Assembly: GCF_001931675.1 (NCBI RefSeq)
Contig: NZ_CP014839.1
Span: 2,852,001 to 2,916,000 of the forward strand
Source: Pandoraea thiooxydans
GTDB lineage: Bacteria; Pseudomonadota; Gammaproteobacteria; Burkholderiales; Burkholderiaceae
Length of the DNA: 64,000 nt
Direction: 5' to 3'
The number at the start of each line of letters is the position of its first letter. Position 1 is the stretch's first letter. The notes beneath the pieces are model-generated. The model was not told the DNA's origin. It was given only the letters and a program-made list of their open reading frames with translations, and did not search any database. The translations under genes were made by a program, and so were the position numbers. Below, in pieces: positions 59,784-64,000 of the stretch.

Positions 59784-60404
59784 ATGCACGTCGGTGAGCG
59801 ATTCAACAGCATTACCCATCTCATCGGTGCGGCATTGTCGGTGGCGGGACTCAGCGCACTGGTCACGATAGGCGCGCATGACCATGACGCATACAAGGTG
59901 GTGAGCTTCAGCGTGTACGGCGCGATGCTGTGCGCGCTCTACGGGATCTCGACGCTCTACCACAGCGTGCGGGGCCCGCGGCTCAAAGCCATTCTCCAGA
60001 AGTGCGATCATTCGGCGATCTATCTGCTGATCGCCGGCAGTTACACGCCATTTACGCTCGTCACGCTGCGCGGGCCGTGGGGATGGTCGCTGTTCGGCGT
60101 AAGCTGGGGGCTTGCCGCGTTCGGCATCGCCCAGGAACTCACACTTGGCCAACGCACCCGCATCGTCTCAATGACTCTCTATGTGCTGATGGGCTGGCTG
60201 GCACTCGTCGCGATTGGTCCGCTGGTTCACGCGCTGCCCGCGGCCGGCACGGCATGGCTGGTCGCGGGCGGCGTGATCTACAGCGCCGGCATCTACTTCT
60301 TCATCAACGATGAACGCATTCGCCACGGGCACGGCATCTGGCACCTGTTCGTGCTGGCTGGCAGCCTGTGCCAGTTCGTGAGCGTCGTGCGATACGTCGC
60401 ATAA
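59784..60404 (+). CDS. Hemolysin III / PAQR-family membrane protein
   Basis: The 206-residue protein has seven hydrophobic segments and the HlyIII/PAQR signature positions: GERFNSITHLIGAALS at the start, STLYHSV and KCDHSAIYLLIAGSYTPF with the metal-site residues, and a C-terminal HGIWHLFVLAGSLCQF with His. Three conserved His and an Asp probably bind zinc. The name hemolysin III is historical; function here is unknown. The start MHVGERF at 59784 agrees with the family. GGGAG lies about 12 bases upstream, and an ATG ten codons earlier is the alternative. Confidence 0.87.
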   Translation: MHVGERFNSITHLIGAALSVAGLSALVTIGAHDHDAYKVVSFSVYGAMLCALYGISTLYHSVRGPRLKAILQKCDHSAIYLLIAGSYTPFTLVTLRGPWGWSLFGVSWGLAAFGIAQELTLGQRTRIVSMTLYVLMGWLALVAIGPLVHALPAAGTAWLVAGGVIYSAGIYFFINDERIRHGHGIWHLFVLAGSLCQFVSVVRYVA

Positions 60405-60452
60405 CGCCCACGGCGAGATGCCCGTCAATTTTGCGGCGTGACGCGCTCGGGC

Positions 60453-60710
60453 TTACTGCGCGGAGGTACCTGCCTGGCGTTGCGCCGCCTCGATCTGCGC
60501 GGTGCGGATCTGCAGTTGGGCCGCCTGCTCCGGCGTATACGGATAATTGATGTAGTCGACCGGCACCAGACCGAGCTCTTCGGCAGCCTGCAATTCCGCC
60601 AGCACGTGGGCACGAGTCACCCGGGTAGCGCTTTCATTGGCAAAAGCGCCGCTGGCGGCAACACTCAAAACGCCCGCCAGCATAAGCGCGGCATAAGTCC
60701 TTTGTTTCAT
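60453..60710 (-). CDS. Small secreted DUF4148 protein
   Basis: The 85-residue protein has a signal peptide (MKQRTYAALMLAGVLSVAASGAFA) and the DUF4148 core TRAHVLAELQAAEELGLVPVDY...YPYTPEQAAQL. Such small periplasmic proteins are abundant in Burkholderiaceae; function is unknown. The start has an AGGAG site. The mature part is largely helical and has no cysteine. Confidence 0.88.
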   Translation of the reverse strand: MKQRTYAALMLAGVLSVAASGAFANESATRVTRAHVLAELQAAEELGLVPVDYINYPYTPEQAAQLQIRTAQIEAAQRQAGTSAQ

Positions 60711-60900
60711 GGAAAACTCCTGTTTTCATCTGCGTGGAGCCCCTTTTTTTCATTTCACGTAGAACGTGGGGCCATGAAAACCAGTATAGATTTCCGGATG
60801 CGACAGACCTAGATCGATTCCTGCAACAATCAATTGCACATATCGTGCTTGCCGGCGGCCGGGCGCCCGTGAGCAAGCGCGGCCCGGCCGCCGCAGCGCC

Positions 60901-63249
60901 TCACAGTTCCAGCACCAGCCGTTTGCCGCAGGCGCGCGAGCAGCATGCCATCATCTTGCCATTGGCCTCGCGTTCGGCGCGCGTGAGCACTACGTCGCGG
61001 TGATCGACCTCGCCCTCGAGCACGCGTACCTCGCACGAGCCGCACAGCCCTTCTTCGCAATCGCTTTGCACGTCGATATTGGCGGCGCGCAACGCGCTGA
61101 GCAGCGTCTGGTCGGCCGGGACGTGAACCGAGATGCCGGAATCCTTCAAAGTGACATCGAACGCATGCTCGTGGGTCGGATCGAGTTTGCTCAGGGTCGA
61201 CTGGAAGTGCTCGACGCGCAGCGCATCGGCAGGCCATGCGGCGCAACCGGCGCTCAGCGCCTCGAGCATGCGCACCGGACCGCACGCGTATATCTGCGTG
61301 TCGGCATCGGGTTGGGCGAGCAGCGCCGGAAAGTCGTTGCGCCGCCCTTCATCCTTGGCATACACGTGCAGGCGCTCGCCATGCAGTGCGGCCAACTCAT
61401 CGAGCAGCGCCATCGAGCGGCGGCTGCGACCGCTGTAATGCAACTGATACTCGATGCCGAGCGCCCTGGCCCGGCGCGCCATCGCACTGATCGGCGTGAT
61501 GCCGATGCCGCCGGCGATAAAAATCGCGCGCTTGACGGTCTCGTCCAGACGAAAATGATTGCGCGGCCCGCGAATCCGCAGCCGGTCGCCGGCCCGCGCA
61601 TGCTCGTGCACCCACCGTGAACCACCGCGGCTCTGCGCCTCGCGCAACACCGCGATCTCGAACACCGCCGATTCGGCCGGATCGCCGCACAGCGAATATT
61701 GGCGCGACACGCCGGTGTCGCCACATTCGACGTCGATATGCGAGCCTGGCGCCCAGCGCGGCAACGGCCGCCCGTCGGGCGAAGCCAGCCGCAGCCTGAC
61801 GATATCCTCGCCGGCCGGACTCACGCTTTGCACCACCACGGTCCGATTGATCGCGTGCCCCGACGGCTCGCCAATGCGCACCGTCATGCGCGATTCAAGC
61901 ACGCTGGCATCGGCCCGCTCGGGGTTCTCCCGAGGATCCCACTCGACCCATAAATGTTCGGGCCCGCGAAACGACGTGTTCGGTACGTAGGTAAACTGTT
62001 GCTCGGCCAGCCTCATGTGAGGCAGGCGCCGGGCAAATTCATCCAGGAAAATCTGCATCTCCATGCGCGCCAGGTTCTTGCCCATGCACTGATGCGCGCC
62101 ATAACCGAAGGTCAGTTGATCGCTGGCATTCTCGCGCCGGATATCGAACAGATCGGCGTCCGCGAAATGCCGCTCGTCGTGATTGGCCGACGACATCACG
62201 ATCAGCAGCTTCGCCCCCTCGGGAATCGCCACGCCGCCCACCGTCACCGCTTTGGTGGCCAGGCGCCGCCAGGCCGCCACCGACCCGTTGTGGCGCAGGC
62301 ACTCCTCCACCGCGTTCGGAATCAGGCTCGGGTCTTCGCAGATCTCGCGCCACACGTGCGGATGCTGCAGCAGCAGTTTCATTGCATTGGCCGACGCATT
62401 GGCGGTGGTCTCGTGCGCCGCCACGATGCCGGCCATCATCATCGAATGCAGATAGGAATCGGTGACCACCTCGGGATGCGTCTGCTGCTTGCGCAGGCCG
62501 TATTGCATCCAGCCCGGCTGCGAGGGATCCTGCCGCATCTTGTCGAGCACCTTGCCGGCGAATTGCCAAAAGTTGCCTACCGCGTGCGCGACCTCGACCT
62601 GCTCCTGCGGCTTGGGCCGGCCCCATGTATTGACGGTATGCGCGATCGAATACTTGCGCAGCATCTCCATGTCTTCCTCGGGCACGCCGAGAAAGTGCAG
62701 CGCGACGGTCAGCGGCACCTCCCACAGCATTTGATCCACCAGATCGGCGCGGCCATCGTCGATGAAGCGATCGACATACTCTCGCGCCAGCCGCCGCACC
62801 ATCGGCTCGTGATGCTTGAGCTGCTCCGGCGTGAAAGGCTCCATCAGCACGCGCCGGCGCGGCATGTGCGCCGGCTCGTCCTCATTGACCAGCGTGCGGT
62901 TCATTGCGTAACCATACGAGGCGAGCACCGCATTGGCCTCGGGCCCGGTCGGCGTGATCTTTTCCAGCGCGATCGACGGGCTGAAAGTGATGTTGTCGCG
63001 AAAAATCGCCTTGATATCGTCGTAGCGGGTCACGACCCAGTACCCCAGTTTGGGACTGTAGAACACCGGCTCCTGCTCGCGCGCCCACCTCACATATTCG
63101 GGCGGATCCTGCTGGTAACCGTCGCCGAACGGATCGAACTCGGCCGCGCGCGTGCCCACCGGGCAGCCGGTCGGCGATACGTGGGGGGACGCCGCGGCGT
63201 GGCTGAAAGGGCATTGGGCGGAGCTGGAATCGGGGGGCGTGTCGCTCAT
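60901..63249 (-). CDS. Self-sufficient cytochrome P450 (CYP116B type, P450-reductase fusion)
   Basis: The 782-residue protein joins a P450 domain (about 30-445), a phthalate-dioxygenase-reductase-like FMN/NAD(P)H domain (about 460-690) and a C-terminal [2Fe-2S] ferredoxin (about 700-782). The I-helix motif GIVAAHETT lies at 274-282, and the heme loop FGYGAHQCMGKNLA has Cys388. The reductase has RQYSLCG at 516-522 for flavin and AGGIGITP at 579-586 for nucleotide. The ferredoxin has CEEGLCGSC and a distant ACC cysteine. It can pass electrons internally and hydroxylate an organic substrate. The ATG at 63249 fits the usual length. It is divergent from an IclR regulator. Confidence 0.95.
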   Translation of the reverse strand: MSDTPPDSSSAQCPFSHAAASPHVSPTGCPVGTRAAEFDPFGDGYQQDPPEYVRWAREQEPVFYSPKLGYWVVTRYDDIKAIFRDNITFSPSIALEKITPTGPEANAVLASYGYAMNRTLVNEDEPAHMPRRRVLMEPFTPEQLKHHEPMVRRLAREYVDRFIDDGRADLVDQMLWEVPLTVALHFLGVPEEDMEMLRKYSIAHTVNTWGRPKPQEQVEVAHAVGNFWQFAGKVLDKMRQDPSQPGWMQYGLRKQQTHPEVVTDSYLHSMMMAGIVAAHETTANASANAMKLLLQHPHVWREICEDPSLIPNAVEECLRHNGSVAAWRRLATKAVTVGGVAIPEGAKLLIVMSSANHDERHFADADLFDIRRENASDQLTFGYGAHQCMGKNLARMEMQIFLDEFARRLPHMRLAEQQFTYVPNTSFRGPEHLWVEWDPRENPERADASVLESRMTVRIGEPSGHAINRTVVVQSVSPAGEDIVRLRLASPDGRPLPRWAPGSHIDVECGDTGVSRQYSLCGDPAESAVFEIAVLREAQSRGGSRWVHEHARAGDRLRIRGPRNHFRLDETVKRAIFIAGGIGITPISAMARRARALGIEYQLHYSGRSRRSMALLDELAALHGERLHVYAKDEGRRNDFPALLAQPDADTQIYACGPVRMLEALSAGCAAWPADALRVEHFQSTLSKLDPTHEHAFDVTLKDSGISVHVPADQTLLSALRAANIDVQSDCEEGLCGSCEVRVLEGEVDHRDVVLTRAEREANGKMMACCSRACGKRLVLEL

Positions 63250-63374
63250 GTCAGGGACTCGGTCATTACTGGCTCGTCTCGGTTCGGGCTGTTTGCGGCA
63301 CATCAGCCAGGCAATGCGCCAGCCCGCGACCGGCAGCATGAGCGCCGGTGCGCTGTCTGTTTACAGCTTTGTTT

Positions 63375-63403
63375 TGCGTAATTGTAGTACGCTATGCGTA
63401 ATT
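63375..63403. promoter_or_regulatory. Putative IclR operator between P450 and IclR genes
   Basis: TGCGTAATT occurs at 63375-63383 and again at 63395-63403, exactly 20 bases apart. TACGCTATGCGTA at 63388-63400 is a palindrome overlapping the second copy. The spacing places repeats on one face of the helix, and the site is in the 236-bp divergent promoter region. Confidence 0.55.
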
Positions 63404-63485
63404 TGACGAGGGCCGACTCGGCGCAAAACAAATTTTGCGCGCGGCTGGCCTCGACCAACACGCCGGCACCTTACAATCCGAGCCG

Positions 63486-64000
63486 ATGAACAAGAAACCC
63501 GACTCCCTGGAAGTCTTTGCGCCAACCCAGCCGCCCGCCCGCGAGCGGCGCGCCCGCGTGCAATCGGCCGAAACCGGCATGGCCGTGCTCAAGGGGCTGT
63601 CGCGCCTGGGCGGGCGCGCCAGCCTGAGCGCGCTGGCCGCGCACGTCGGCGAGAGTCCGGCCAAGGTGCACCGCTACCTGGCCAGCCTGATCGAGCAGGG
63701 CCTGGTCGCGCAGGACGCCGACTCCCAGCACTACCATCTCGGGCTCGAAGCCATGCTCATCGGCGTGGCGGCAATGCGGCAGGCCGACCCGGTACGGATC
63801 GCCGAACCCTCGCTGGTGCGGCTGCGCGAACAACTGGAAGTGACCTGTTTTGTCGCCGTGATGGGCAACATGGGGCCGACCATCGTGCGCTTCGAGGAAC
63901 CGGGCCTGCCGGTCACCGTCAACGTGCGGGTCGGCTCGGTGCTGTCGATGCTGTGGTCGGCCACCGGCCGGGTGTTCCTCGGGCTGCTCGACGAGTCGCG
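63486..64000 (+). CDS. IclR-family transcriptional regulator (5' part only)
   Basis: The frame from the ATG at 63486 stays open to the window edge, giving 171 residues. It has an N-terminal winged helix (SAETGMAVLKGLSRLGGRAS, HVGESPAKVHRYLASLIEQGLV) and the start of an IclR effector domain (LREQLEVTCFVAVMGNMGPTIVRFEEP, NVRVGSVLSMLWSATGRVFLG). It is divergent from the P450 gene and probably controls it in response to an aromatic or related compound. The C-terminus lies outside the window. Confidence 0.92.
   Translation, partial: MNKKPDSLEVFAPTQPPARERRARVQSAETGMAVLKGLSRLGGRASLSALAAHVGESPAKVHRYLASLIEQGLVAQDADSQHYHLGLEAMLIGVAAMRQADPVRIAEPSLVRLREQLEVTCFVAVMGNMGPTIVRFEEPGLPVTVNVRVGSVLSMLWSATGRVFLGLLDES

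Overview
This 64 kb window is a high-GC bacterial chromosome segment that looks like family Burkholderiaceae. It resembles Burkholderia, Paraburkholderia or Pandoraea; I cannot fix the genus. The evidence is the gene order ppx/ppk/phoRB/phoU/pstBACS, glmM-folP-ftsH-rlmE/yhbY/greA and carB-leuE-carA, a tandem cphA'-cphA cyanophycin pair, and a CoA-dependent anthranilate operon. I see no prophage, insertion sequence, CRISPR array or integrase. It is mostly ordinary chromosome with several accessory metabolic modules.

Layout. 0-7.6 kb: the start of a pyruvate-dehydrogenase-type E1 gene divergent from an Lrp/AsnC regulator, a membrane GGDEF-EAL protein, a FeeM-like acyltransferase, a DUF1275 membrane protein and small secreted or coiled-coil proteins. 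7.7-15.6 kb: a cyanophycin locus with a DUF1854 protein and an unusual ABC transporter on one strand and two cyanophycin synthetases (a truncated CphA' and a full-length CphA) on the other. 15.6-28.6 kb: tRNA-Pro, SixA, then a phosphate-stress block of olsB (ornithine lipid), ppx, ppk and the pstSCAB-phoU-phoB-phoR operon. Candidate Pho boxes precede olsB, ppx and pstS. 28.7-40.5 kb: housekeeping genes (glmM, folP, ftsH, rlmE, yhbY, a DUF4149 protein, greA, carB, leuE, carA). 40.7-44.6 kb: a FadR-type regulator, dctA, allantoicase and ureidoglycolate lyase, for use of purine-derived nitrogen. 44.6-54.5 kb: RidA, thioesterase, 2-aminobenzoate-CoA ligase, acyl-CoA dehydrogenase, enoyl-CoA hydratase, SDR and the monooxygenase/reductase fusion, together an aerobic 2-aminobenzoyl-CoA pathway, with a propionyl-CoA synthetase-like gene upstream. 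54.7-60.7 kb: mltD, gloB, a methyltransferase, rnhA, dnaQ, tRNA-Val, a hemolysin-III family protein and a DUF4148 protein. 60.9-64 kb: a self-sufficient CYP116B-type P450 divergent from an IclR regulator that runs off the edge.

How the parts fit. Three reserve or stress materials sit within about 20 kb: cyanophycin (nitrogen), polyphosphate (phosphorus) and phosphorus-free ornithine lipids. The most interesting unit is the cyanophycin locus. CphA' has lost the C-terminal lobe and key Mur-ligase motifs. The linked transporter carries an N-terminal PH-like segment and a CxxC zinc ribbon, and a DUF1854 protein follows it. The second is the 2-aminobenzoyl-CoA operon, which carries a RidA-family protein without the usual catalytic arginine; it could act where the pathway must release ammonia from an enamine.

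Start codons were chosen by ribosome binding site and family alignment. Coding calls rest on my reading of translated sequence and remembered family motifs. No database search was run.
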